This document shows, piece after piece, positions 24,301-36,232 of a stretch of 64,000 nt of DNA. Below the pieces are notes generated by a model that saw only the letters and a program-made list of their open reading frames with translations, was not told the DNA's origin and did no database searches. This DNA comes from Epiperipatus broadwayi (Eukaryota; Onychophora; Udeonychophora; Euonychophora; Peripatidae). The position numbers were made by a program, and so were the translations under genes. Each line of letters begins with the position of its first letter. The first letter of the stretch is position 1. The stretch is taken from assembly GCA_028023455.1 (NCBI GenBank), contig JAQFVV010000233.1, forward strand, positions 64,001 through 128,000. Direction: 5' to 3'.

Positions 24301-27300
24301 AGTACAATAAATTTGTTTAATATTATAACCGACTACAATCAACTCTTTTTTAAATGTTTCACAATGACATAATTTCCCATTCCGAAATAAAAAAGGTCTG
24401 ACTTGCCATCTTATGCATAAGTGATACTTTTGATTGACAATATATATATATAAACTTTTCTTGCAATGGTTTAATTAACAATTTATAATATAATAAACTA
24501 TTATCTCTTTTAAAATAAAAATAAAAATATTTAATATTTTATTTTGTTCTTTTTCAACAGTCCATTTCAAACTATTTAACTTGTTTAACTTATTCATAAG
24601 ACAATTAATTTATAGTATCTTCATGTCCATAAACCTATGTTTTGTAAATTTTAATAATTTTAAAATTTGCAATTAAAGTCTTTTTCTCATATGTAGACAA
24701 AGCAAAATTATAAATTTGTGCAACTATAAGTAGAACCATGGAACAAGGCATTAGACATTTTGTAATATTTGCATTCAAAAATATCATCTTCAATAAACCT
24801 CAAAGAATTAATAACAAATTTTATAATGTACTGGCTAACTCCATTATTTACTTAGGCTTGTTCAATAATCTTTATAGAAAGTAATCTATCAATAAAAAAA
24901 CATTCATTTCTGACATATCAAATGAGGCAATAATATCAATTTTATTAACTATAATATTCTTAATTTTGTCTACAAATTCAAAAGATGAAGCAATTATATT
25001 TTTATCATATCCAAAAATGACTTATATTAGCTTACCAATATATTTAGATGTGTAATATATAAATGAAACACCAAAATCCATCATAAGTCTCAAAAAAATT
25101 CCAACTTTGTCATTTTACATATGTTCTCATATTTTTGCAAATTAAATGTATGAAGATTGATTAAAAAAAAAATACTGGACTAGAAATATATCATAATACA
25201 TAAAATTAATAAATAGTTTCTTTCTATATATTTATAGAAGAAATATAAATGTGTAGAGAATATATTACAATTACATAATTAAGAAGATAAGAAAAGACAA
25301 TAGATAAGATGGTTATTATTACAAAACAAATACAAAAAAAAAAAATTCTTATTTTGTAGTTTTTTATATCATTAAACAGCTGATACATGCTAAATTCTAT
25401 ACAAAATATTCCTGAGAAGATATCTGAGAATATTTATCCAAAAAAATTTAAATCATTCTTTATTGGCTTTACTAAGCATATTGTATTTTTTGTTATTAAA
25501 TAGTAATGAGTATTGGTCTAAATGACATAATTTTTAATGTATGTATGATCAAAGCTGCATTGCAATGATTAAATTTTTTAGATGCTTTTAGATCAGCTGC
25601 TTAAACTATATTACTCATTGCTTAAATTATATGATACTTATAAACTCTGTTTCTTTACATGTTTTGTTAATTAGTTATCATATATATATATACATTTTAT
25701 AAGCACAATTGGTTTCAAAAAATATAACCACATACAAAATATTAATTCAAAAAATATATGAATTATTATTTTTAATAGAATGACATTTTAAAGAATTAAG
25801 CCCATTTAAAATATATTAAAAACATAATTTTTTTTTTTTAGGATATCATTACCTTAATATAGAATATTTAAAATAAAATAAAATGAAAATTAAATTTCAA
25901 TACACTGTTCTTATTTAAGTAAAAGTTTTTCACAACTTATCTTTTTAGACAGTGGGGTAAGGAGGGTAAACTATTAATTCTAGAATGTGCAGAGATATAA
26001 CACTTTCTTTACTAATAGCCAAGGTTGAATAAAATTATTTTATAATTAGAATTTGAATATTCATCTAAACATCTTTTTGATGATCCATAATTAAGTGATC
26101 ATCTATTTATCTAAAAAAAAATTTCTAAACATGCTTAGAAATCATTAGCTACATGATAAAAAATGTCCAACTATAGTTATATCATAAAGCCTTTCTCAAA
26201 TTGCTTCTCATTCAATTACTTTTTTAATCTTTATAATTGAAGTTGAAAATTTGAAAACAAAATTCAATTACTTAAAATGTTTTAAAAGATTAAGTGAAAA
26301 TTTTGATTTATAAAAAAATTGTTTTTTGTTTCTTACAAAAAATTTAACTTAAGATTTTACAAGTTAAAAATATTTAATACAATTCAATTTTAATCTGAGA
26401 TTCTAATGTGCATTACTATTCTATTAACACAATTAAATTTATATATATAGTTCATAAAAAAATATTTATTTTTTAAAAAGATTTATTCATTAATTCATAA
26501 AAAAAATATATTTTTATTTTTTAAAAAAAGATCATTAATAATCATAAATTTAAAAAAGTATGTAAATTATTCATTTAAATAATCATTGTTGATGTTTTAA
26601 TATCTAAAAAAACTATTTTGTTCTGGAACAATATGACTGAGAATGAGTTGTCAATATTTAAAAAACTTGTTTTAATTTTAAACATTTTAATTATCAAATT
26701 CATAAATATTATTGTATTTTTTTTTTTTTTAAAAAAAAAGATTGTTAACTCATTTTATATGAACTTAAATTTTTCTTGGAGTAGCAAATGACACTGTGAG
26801 TGCTTTTCACATATCTTCACTCTCTAATAGCTATCTATAAAATTTATTTTCTGGTTTTGCCCTCATTTGATAGTGGAAACTAAAACTAAATTATATATTG
26901 ATTTATTAATTTTAAAAAATCTGAAGATATTAGTATTGTATAGAAAATACAACATAAATTATCTGACAGTATTGTTAATTGATAGAGTGATTTTTCACAC
27001 ATTTCAAGAGCACTTACAAAAAATGCTTAAAAAGCATCTTAACTTTGTGTGATTTAGAGGTAAAAAATTACATAATTTCCATAGTTTATTTATATATTTA
27101 TGATTATTTTTGCAAGACATATCGTAAAATATTTATTTTAAAACAAAAAAAATATTCAACATTATAATTAAATTTTATTCAAAAATGTGTGATTTTAAAA
27201 AGACAAGTCAAAAATAATGTAATGATGGTAAAATAAAAAAGTTACAACTGTATGAAAAAGAATAACTTCAAAGATTAGTTTTTATCATTTTTAAATAATC

Positions 27301-27669
27301 ATAAGTGAATTTTAAATTTTAGAACAGACTTTTATTACTTTATGATGATTTACATTTGGATTTTGGAAATGGAATTCAGATAAATATTTCATTAATCATC
27401 CAATAAGAAAAGGCTATTTTTCTAATTATATATTTAAGTTTATTATTTTTTTTATATTTGTAAAAAATAAATATTATTTTTCAAAATGTTTTTCATTTTT
27501 AGTCTTATATTCTAATGAATAACATAAAATTTATTAATACACATTACAGAATAAAATGTTGAAAATATATTAATAAAACTATTAAGTTAATTAATTTCTA
27601 ATATTTTTTTCAAATAACTACAATAAAATTTGTTCTTCATAAAGAAATATTTGTTATTTTGATCCTTTT
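21354..27669. other. Long A+T-rich stretch with no gene recognised
   Basis: Scattered TA tracts (for example near 23160, 24436 and 25680) and T/A homopolymers. Short open frames (23698-23892, 23754-23957, 23950-24153, 26867-27052) lack familiar motifs. Around 22960-23060 a string reading GAGTTCAAATCCT on minus fits a pol III B box, so a decayed tRNA-derived SINE is possible, but no A box or tail was found. Confidence 0.45.
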
Positions 27670-27860
27670 ATTTTTTAGTTGTATTTATATATTGGACTAT
27701 TTCCATCATCTAATATAAATATTGAAGGTCGTTAGAAAAAATTAACTTCATTTAAATATTCCAAATATATTCCATGGTTAGTAATAGCAAACACTTTAAT
27801 ATATGCACAATATTTTGAGAGGTATTATTCTCTAGTCTTCTTCAGGCATTCCTGGCCTGA
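27670..27860 (-). mobile_element. Penelope-like terminal fragment
   Basis: On minus, 27855-27832 reads CCTGAAGAAGACTAGAGAAT and then passes to a segment near-identical to 31581-31672 in inverted orientation (shared core TTAGATGATGGAAATA). The GAAGAC-type motif is typical of Penelope-like tails or leaders and resembles the one in the fold-back at about 1365. Assignment is by motif resemblance only. Confidence 0.4.
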
Positions 27861-28399
27861 CCAGTGATAGTACTAGCATAGGAATCAAACCTGGTTACTT
27901 AAATCCTTGAATATTAAATTTTAAAGTAACACTAACCCAAGAGTTTACAAATTTTGTTGGCCACAGGCCCCTTTGTCAAAAAATTTAAAACCATCAACCT
28001 CTCCAAGTCATTTACTTTACTTACTCAAATTAATAAATTTGTTATAGTACTCAAGATTAAATATTTAACTAGAAATCAAACTTTTAATTTTAATCACTTG
28101 TAATTAGGAATTAAAAAAAATAAAAGGACTATGGAATATGACATTATCTTATAAAACATTTAATAGCAAAATCTGAACTAACAAAAATTAAAGTAAAAAA
28201 ATATGAGCAGAGTTTTTTATAATTTTTGATATCTATGAAATAAATATGTAAATTCAAAATAAGTACAAATATTGAAATCACTTTATTAAACATAAAAATG
28301 AAGTGAAAAAAATCAACATATTCTGACAGAATTAAACATCAACAAAATTACAATAATGAAAGATTATAATCAGAATTATAAAAATAATGATAGCAAATA

Positions 28400-30000
28400 A
28401 ATTAGCTTGGAAACTGAATTTAATGAGATGGATGCACCTGGTGATCTGTGCAACAATTTATCTATGACTGATTTTAAATTAGTGAGTTACATTCTCAAAT
28501 CTCCATGTTCAGTGATATGCAATTGATATCTTTTCTGAAGCAGGTTTAAAACTATATTGAAGCCTCTCTCTACCAATACAATGATGAAAATGCCAGAAAA
28601 TACTTTTGTATAACACTCGATGACTTGGGTACAGAAGTAAAATATCTTGGTGCAGCCAAAACTTTTGATAACCCTGTTTGAATTATATCTTGAGATTCTC
28701 ATTTGTGCTGGTGGTTATTAGCTCATCTTCCAAAATTATATTTGGTTTTGGGTTTGTTATCCAGTCCAGTATTTTCAATGATAGAATATCTTCGAACCTA
28801 GTTTTAAAATCTAAGTGAAGAACCTCCAAGTGGTTGACATATAGCAATATGTTTTCTTCTTGGATTGTGCCTATCTTAAATAAGCTGGGGAACTGAAAAA
28901 GCTCACATCTTGAAATATTTTGCTTAAAAACATTAATGTGGCAAGAAAAGCTGATATGACCAATTTTGCTTTGATGAAACTCAAATTGTCTCCTTGCAGT
29001 TGTAAATTAACATCATTAAGCAATATCTGTTTTAATCTTAAGTAAATTTTCTTTCAAACTGGAATCATTATCTTCCAAAAACTTTAAAACAGATTGAAAA
29101 AGTGCAAAACTCTCACCAAACATAAACCTTTTAAAAGACAGTGAATTTTGGTATGGAGAACCAATCAAAAGAAATCTTCATCACTTTCCTCGCATAAATG
29201 AGCAAACAATCTACTGTTCAAAGTGTTATTTCAAATATTGTTCACGACTATTATAACAAACTGAAACAATCGATGCAATTTGTCACTAAGGTTCTTGGCT
29301 ACTAAATGTTTCCTATGGATTACACAGTGAACTGCAAGCACTTCAGGTATGTGTTGTTTCAGGTAACTTATGAAACCATAATAATGATCAACCATAGCTG
29401 GTGCTCCATCCATTGCAACAAATATTATATTTGTCAATGAAAACTCTTTCTCACTAAAAAATAATTCCATTAAATTAAAAATCAATTCACCTCTGGTATA
29501 AGTTTCTAAAGTACTAGCAAAAAGCAGTTTTTCATGCATTTCCTGATCTTGAATAAGGTGAATGTACACCAGCAACAAAGCTTCATTACTGGGTAATGTT
29601 GACTCCTCTTAATTAAAGAGGAAAAACATTTTTTTACAAATGATTACACAAACAGTTTTCCACACCATGACTCATTTCATTGATATATCTCTGAACTGTG
29701 TTATTGCTCAAAGGAATCCTTTTTATAACTTCTTGTGTAGGTTTGCGGAGTACAGTGTTCAATACCTCCATGATGGGTGGTATAATCAGTTTCTCCCCTA
29801 TGGTGTACAGTTTGCCAGACATCACAATGAGTAGGGATATGTTACTTAATTCATCATCATTTTGCTTCAATGATGAAACAAACATATTATCTATCGTAGT
29901 TCTCTTCAGAATTTTATTTTTAAGCTATTGAAAGTATGACAAATCTTTTTCTTTTTTGTCAGGATAAATTATGTTTAAATGATCTTCCAGTTTTGATGGT
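28400..30000 (-). pseudogene. hAT transposase of the ZBED5/SCAND3-like group, broken
   Basis: Minus-strand pieces appear in protein order. About 30000-29900 holds a S-K-L-E-D-H-L-N block resembling the end of a BED finger. 29885-29634 has T-I-G-E-K-L-I-I-P-P and I-P-L-S-N-N-T-V-Q-R, a hallmark of ZBED5-like proteins. 29578-29231 has the catalytic-core segment with M-D-G-A-P-A-M and the A-V-H-C-V-I-H-R-K-H-L signature. 28702-28487 has the C-terminal dimerisation region with V-E-R-G-F-N and H-I-T-E-H-G-D-L-R. Frames differ and stops intervene, so no active transposase is made. Terminal inverted repeats were not pinned down; a GTTGGCCACAGGCCCC string at 27956 may mark the 3' side. The open frame at 30002-30322 may be a decayed N-terminus. 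Confidence 0.8.
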
Positions 30001-30849
30001 TTCACAGCATCAGTGCTGAAGACTTTTTTTTGCATATGAGGGAAAATTGATAAATGTTTATTTGATAATGATGAGATAGCTTCAAATATTGTCTGCATTT
30101 ATTTTTTGATTCGGTCATATGATTATCATCATAAAAAATAAAAACTTTTATTAACAAACAATTTTGACAGCCCTTGTGATGAAAAAAATAATAAAGGATG
30201 TATTTACTTGAAACAGAAGATTTTTGTTCAAACTCAAATAAATAAACTGTGTCCTCTGATTTTCTTTTTTGGATTAAAATGCTCTTCAATAAATAATTAT
30301 ATTCAAAGTTCAAATCACACATAAGTACATTTCATATCAAACAAACCAATTTATAGTGTTTTATGGAAGCATGGCTGTACAAGACTGATAGATTCTGCTA
30401 ATATTAAATATCATCTCATCCCACTGCGAGTAACTGCAGATAAGCAATGGTTTTTCATGTCCGCACTTGCTTTGATATGTTTGATAAGATAATGCATAAA
30501 CATGTTTGTGTTACATGTATTTTCATGTATTCTTACATGCGACAATTTCAATGACACATTTTACCTTTCATTTGCAAGTTTGGTATGTGATGTGTTTTTA
30601 TCAAAAAAGTTTTTTGGAATTATTTTTTTCTTAATTAAGTACCTATTGGAATCATAGATATTTCAAAGTAACAAAAAAATAATAGTAGTAAGAGGGTCTA
30701 TTTTTGCTGTCATCATTCCCTAATTTTTTATTGAAACTATCAACCTCTAGAAAGTTCAAATCAACCCCAAGGAGTTGATATCAATTACTTTGGCTAATCT
30801 TGCTCTAATCAATTGAGCCATCCTATCAAAGGCAATAGTCAGTAAAAAT

Positions 30850-31565
30850 TTCATATACTTATCTATAAGATTCCTCCTGATTTCTCTACTTTTTCCTAAG
30901 GGCAATGTTGATTACTGGTTTCCATACATTATGTGGAGTCACACTACCATTATTTGTCAAGTGATGAGTTTCTTTAAATTTTCTTCTTTATAACTTTTCT
31001 TCTCTATGCAATATTTTTGTATTTTGCCAATTGAGAATATGTTTATTGGTACATAGATGGTCTGCTAGCTTAGACACATCTGTTTTTCTCTTATAATTAT
31101 AAATTTGTGTTCTTGCAAGTGCACTTCAAAGGGATGACTGGTTTCACCAATATACATTCTTTCATATTTACATGGTACTTCATAGACGCAGTTTTTTCTT
31201 TTCAGCAATTCAAGATTAGGCTTTGTAGATGTTACAATTCCTCATAGTGTGTTATGTCCCTGGAAATCTGTTCTGATATTATACTGATTGCAGATTTTCT
31301 TTAATTTCTCTGCTATTTTTGGTATATATGGATACACTACAGTACCAATAAATGTTTTTTTCTTTTGATAGTTCCTTTTGTTGTCTATTTAAAATTTTTT
31401 TAATAACAGCTAATGGATAATCATTTTTCATAATAGTTTGTTTTATATAGATTTTTTTTTCAAATTGCTGATTTCTGAACAAATTTCTTTTGCTCTGTTC
31501 CATGGGGATAGTATAACTCCATGTTTTGTATTAGTGGTGTGATTGGATGTATAGGCTAAATATTC
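30850..31565 (-). pseudogene. Penelope-like element fragment with GIY-YIG endonuclease
   Basis: The open frame 31503-31279 on minus resembles the linker between RT and endonuclease in Penelope-like elements (N-D-Y-P then ... S-I-Y-T, K-I/E-I-K-E-N-L). Further down, about 31190-31112 reads C-V-Y-E-V-P-C followed by M-Y-I-G-E-T, matching the GIY-YIG pair with its conserved Y-I-G-E-T, then an E-H-K block. Sequence continues to about 30900 with stops. The upstream RT is missing. This is a 5'-truncated, decayed copy. Confidence 0.75.
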
Positions 31566-31580
31566 TCCTGTATGTGTGTA

Positions 31581-31672
31581 AATATTTAAATAAAGTTAAA
31601 TTTTTCTAAAGACATTCAATACTTTTATTAGATGATGGAAATAATCCAATATATAAATACATCTAAAATACT
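31581..31672 (+). repeat. Inverted copy of the Penelope-like terminal segment
   Basis: About 90 bp matching the reverse complement of 27670-27763, with shared core TTAGATGATGGAAATA and CCAATATATAAATACA. The pair brackets the hAT remnant and the GIY-YIG fragment. Confidence 0.7.
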
Positions 31673-31689
31673 ATCATTACAAAACTTCA

Positions 31690-33022
31690 GGAAAACACAT
31701 TTTATTTTTTAGTTTTGAAACTTTAAAAACTGTCGAAGTGAAAACAAGTCAATTTGAAAGCTTATGAGGTTACCATTACCATCATTTAATACTTCATAAA
31801 TATTCAGTTATTTTAGACTAAACCATGATTAATTTTTCTTTCTGATTTATGTAAAATTCATGCTAAAAAACAAAATTGACATATTTTCATCACCATTAAT
31901 TGAATTCCTTTTTCTCTAACATGAAATCATTAATATATATATATATTGAAAGCAAAAAAAAAGATTATTTGTACTCATATTTATCAAATATTTGAAATCA
32001 AAACTAAATATTGAGAAAGAAATCCATAAGAAATAACTATTCTTTATATGCTTATTTTTAAAAATTAAAACATATCTACATTTATTTTAGAAAATTATTT
32101 TACCTATATTGCATATACATTTTTAAACAATTGTGAAATTTATTACAAAATTAATATATTTAGATATAGAATCTAAATATAAAGTGCTCAAAATTCCATC
32201 TATGAAGGATTTTATAAAACTACATCAATTAAAAAAAAATTATAGAAAAACTTTAATATTTCAAATGTCACTTTGTGTGTTTATATATAGATTAATAACT
32301 TATAATAGAATAAATGTAATAAAATAACAGTGAACTTACAAGAAAAAAGATATTTAGAAGAGAATAATTATAAACTATAGAATCTTCAATGTAATTTATT
32401 TAATAAACAGTTATAACAAATCTACAAAAAATATCATTATTGATTATAATAACATATATAATTCAAAATTTATATTTCTATAAAACCTTGTATAAAGAGA
32501 AATCATATTATAAAGATCTAAGAGTCAATATAATATGGAGGAAGAGTCTTTATAAAAAGTAATAAAAATATAGCACTTTTAAAAATTATCAAATACTTAA
32601 TAGATGAACAAATATCTTTAATTGTAAAGAAATAAAGTTTTCTTTTGAGCAATTACTTTTTCTACATTATGTATAATTGGGGAGGAATTTAATACAGTTC
32701 TTAAAGTTTCTGAGAGACTTTGCTCATATTTATTTATTTACAATTTTGTCTGTTTAAGTTTCTTTACTTTGGTACATCAAATATTTTATAAGGTTTGTTT
32801 TAATATGTTTAAACTTTGAATTTCATTAGGTGGAAATATTATGATTAACCATAGATCAAATTTGACTATATGTTATAATTTTTGTTTTAAATTTTTTTAT
32901 ATATGTGACATGAATTATAAGATTATGCATTATAAACATGACACAGAATATGAGATACATATAAATTTATATTGAGATATATATTATTAATTTGATATTA
33001 AATAATTTAATCAAAATCTTAC
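31690..33022. other. A+T-rich intron sequence with no recognised repeat
   Basis: Lies just downstream (minus sense) of the B4GALT7 exon. Short open frame 32133-32327 has no familiar motif. No exon-like block was seen. Confidence 0.5.
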
Positions 33023-33106
33023 ATTTAGTTTGGCTTCTATCATCCGAACATAAAATTCATCATCTTCTAAACCCCAACCCCAGTATTTATTGGAAAGACC
33101 ATTTAC
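33023..33106 (-). CDS. B4GALT7: Internal exon of beta-1,4-galactosyltransferase 7
   Basis: The exon is 84 bp, exactly 28 codons, in phase 0 at both ends. On minus it is preceded by a T-rich tract ending TTTTTTTTAG and followed by the donor GTAAGATTTT. The product contains N-G-L-S-N-K then [11 protein letters not shown] and Y-V-R-M. WGWGxEDDxF is the family's nucleotide-sugar/acceptor signature, and the R/L-E-D-D-E-F-Y-x-R form with the preceding V-N-G-x-S-N-K is specific to B4GALT7, which adds galactose to xylose in the Golgi to build the glycosaminoglycan linker. No stop or damage is present, in contrast to every other coding trace around it. Neighbouring exons were not found within the window, implying introns of roughly 30 kb or more on each side. 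Symbol assignment rests on remembered family sequences. Confidence 0.88.
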
Positions 33107-33772
33107 CTAAAAAAATAAAAAAATCATTAACATATGTTTAAGTTTCTGTCTGAATGCAGAATTGAAGTAATTAAGCAATAGGATATTATAACCAAGAGAT
33201 AATGAAACCTTGTAATTATATCATTAAGTTCCAAAATTATAAATAAAATTAATAATGATAATAATAACAATACCATATAAATAATCAATAAAATTTTGCC
33301 CAGAATAAATATATATAAAAATTATTAAACTAGCACACACGAAAAATAGCAATATTATAGTTATTAATTTATGATTAATAATCTTCCAGAATGACTAAAA
33401 TGTCTTACCATTAATTTTAACTTATAACTGACTGCATCTTATAATTACTGAAATAAATTACATTATTTCAAAAGGATATATCATATTGAAATTATAGAAA
33501 TAGTTTATATAAATTAAATAATTACAAATATCAAGGCTGATATAAATATATAAGAAAAACAGGAATTAATAAATAGGATTTACTGTAATAAAATGCCAAT
33601 TAAAAAAAAACTGAACACAAGTTCTTATAGCTGTAAAAATTCCATTTAAATAAAAATAAGCATTAGATTTTTAAATAAGTAGACAATCTCTTCTCTCTTA
33701 CACATCAGAGTTTGACTTAATAGAATGCATTGGTAGAATTATTGAACTTAAAAGAAACAAGAGTACTTATAT
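33107..33772. other. Intron sequence upstream of the exon, nothing recognised
   Basis: A+T-rich DNA on the acceptor side of the exon, including its polypyrimidine tract at about 33107-33122. Confidence 0.5.
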
Positions 33773-33776
33773 ATTA

Positions 33777-34023
33777 GACCTGCTGCCCATGTTTTTCCAG
33801 TGGAGGGGGGGGGGTTGCTATGGAAAAGTGTTGCATTAAAAACTCACAGCTACCTGTTTTTATTTAGTATTATGATGTGTTTATTATTTTTGTGTATAAA
33901 TTTATATTTTGTATAGTTAAAAATTTGACTTTTTAATGTGACATTCTGCCATAGCAAACACTCTCACCCTGACCACTGGACAAAGATATGACATTCTGAC
34001 ATCACAAATGTGGGGAGCAGGTC
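33777..34023. mobile_element. Tc1/mariner-style MITE with TA target duplication
   Basis: Ends are GACCTGCTGCCCA (left) and TGGGGAGCAGGTC (right), each flanked by TA (33775-33776 and 34024-34025). The inverted arms extend inwards imperfectly: CCAGTGG and TTGCTATGG followed by a CATTAAAAA-like run pair with CCACTGG, CCATAGCAA and TTTTTAATG on the right. There is no open frame, so movement would need transposase in trans. A G10 run lies in the left arm at 33804-33813. Confidence 0.75.
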
Positions 34024-34106
34024 TAATACGTAAATACTAAAACAAATATAGGATTTAGGAGAACAAAAACTCCATCATACATTATGTTTTCAAACTCATG
34101 ATATAT

Positions 34107-34336
34107 ATATATATAATTATTAAAAGCAATACAATAATTAATACAGTAAAACAATATTTTAAAAACAAATATATACCACAATTTAATAGAAGTACTTTAA
34201 AAACAAATATATACCACAATTTAATAGAAGTACTTTCAACTATCTATGTACTTCTATTAAATTGTGGTATATATTTGTTTTTAAAATATTGTTTTACTGT
34301 ATTAATTATTGTATTGTTTTTAATAATTATATATAT
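34107..34336. repeat. Long hairpin element with a duplicated 41-bp block in one arm
   Basis: The left arm (about 34107-34195) and right arm (34248-34336) are almost perfect reverse complements of about 89 bp. The block AAAAACAAATATATACCACA plus the following TTTAATAGAAGTACTTT occurs twice on the left (about 34158 and 34199) but once on the right. Short TA runs flank it. The open frame at 34098-34346 is a by-product of the palindrome. Confidence 0.85.
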
Positions 34337-34339
34337 TTT

Positions 34340-35319
34340 ATTATAATTGGAATACAGACATTGATTACTAATTTATATATATATATATATATATAATTTA
34401 CTAAATTAAAATTAGATAGATTTAAAATGCATATATGCTTATGTATAGTATTTGCGCATGCATATTTCTACAATCTCTATATTTATGCAAATAATACATA
34501 TACACATGCATAATAAATATATAAATAAAAAAAGAAGCTTGTATTTAGTATTTAGAAAGTTGCTTGATAACATTTTCTCTTCTGCAACACCTTCACTCTT
34601 TTTTGGTATGTTGTAATTTTATTTATGTGTTAAATATTTTACCCATTATCATTATTTTGGGGGCATTAACTTCCCAACTTTAAACAATAATTCAAACATA
34701 TTTTCAAATGTAACAATTGCTTTTTATGTAAAGCCACATTCATATTAAGCCTGTCAACTACAATTAAAGAATGAAAGAAAGTTTAATTGGACTAAAATAT
34801 GGTTTAATTTAAAATTATAATTAAATTTTTTGAAATACCATTATCATTTAATCTCTTTTCCAAAACTTTTTTAATGTTGCAAACATTATCAAACACCAAC
34901 ATATTTTTCTTCATTTACAGTCAACATATGCTTTTGAAAGTAATACGTCTTATTTACATTGTTTCAAATTTTGGGGAATCAATGGAAACTAAATAAAGGC
35001 TAATCATCAGGAACTAAGTCAGGAATATAAATTATAGTATTACTAATCATTATTCACCAAATACTCAAGCATACAATAGAAAGCACCATTTCACTTTAAA
35101 AACATTAATATGTAAATAGTGGGAGAGAAGGGTATGCATTATTACATTATTGTTGATCAATTTTACTTAAATTACATAAGTATAAAAAACATTCTTTTTG
35201 ATTAGCCTTTCATTAAGTGAAAATAAACAGTTAAGTAAAAAAAAAAAGTAATTTATATTAAATATAATACTAATGGCTAATTAATATTACTAAATTATTA
35301 GATTTGTATTCAAAACATT
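34340..35319. other. A+T-rich stretch with no recognised feature
   Basis: TA tract at about 34375-34396, otherwise unremarkable. Confidence 0.5.
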
Positions 35320-35420
35320 TTATGAAGGCTATGAATATGAGGCATGGATCTTCAAAAACGTTAAGCCGATAAACTTTTATATTAATTTATATCTTCTTCT
35401 CTATTAAGCAATTATAAATA
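35320..35420 (+). mobile_element. Penelope-like tail fragment
   Basis: GGCTATGAATATGAGGCATG and following bases match the tail segment at about 2284-2390 of the fold-back (AGCTATGATTATGAGGCATG) with scattered changes. A third genomic copy of that tail within this window. Confidence 0.6.
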
Positions 35421-35929
35421 AGTGTTTTTTGTCAAAACATAATTTTAAATAATTAGCTAATTTGAAAAAAAAAACCTGGTTATCATAAATGCCATCTGAT
35501 TTGTGGATTATTTCTTTAAAATTCATTAAAATAATAAATAACATTTATATCACAGCAATAGAAATAAAATAAAATACTACATGATATATTGAATACATTA
35601 AAAGCATGCAAGACAAGAATAAATTCGAATATTGAAAACTACCTTGAATATATTCATTATTTACCATATACCATGTAGGGTCAGAAAAGAAAAAATAGTA
35701 ATAGTTGAATACTTACTACTATAAGTTAAATGATTTTTAAGAAAATACAGATAATGAAAAAAATAAAGTTTATCCAAGAAGTTGTCTTTCTTTGCTAATC
35801 AATTTAATATTATATTAAAAGTTTCTTTTACTATTTTGTTTCCTAAACATTTTAAAATTAAGTTTTCTCACAAAATCAGTGATTAAAAAATAAATTCTGA
35901 TAAAGCAAAATTACTTTATATATAATTTG

Positions 35930-36232
35930 CTCATTATCATCATTTTCACTATTATCCGACTATTGCAGCATGGAAGTCCCTACAAATTTAATCCAATTTT
36001 TCTGATCTCTAGTTTCTTTTCTCCATATCATATTAGCAAACTTCTTATTTCACCCAACCATCTCAATTGTGATTATTTCTAGATCTTTTGCAATTTCTTG
36101 GGATCCAGTTTAAGATTTCAACTGTCCACCTATCATCACGTTTTCTTGAAATATGTTCAGCCAACTCTATTTGAGTGTTTTAGATCTCTGCAATGATGTC
36201 AGTAAAACCTGTTTGTTTTCCTAACCAAGAAT
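35930..36232 (-). pseudogene. RTE-clade retrotransposon 3' end, second copy
   Basis: Matches the 9177-9460 region with scattered differences: shared strings include TTTGCAATTTCTTGGGATCC-like, CCAGTTTAAGATTTCAA and CCTGTTTGTTTTC-like sequence, plus a TCATTATCATCAT tail. It covers only the last part of ORF2 and the tail. Dead and 5'-truncated. Confidence 0.75.
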
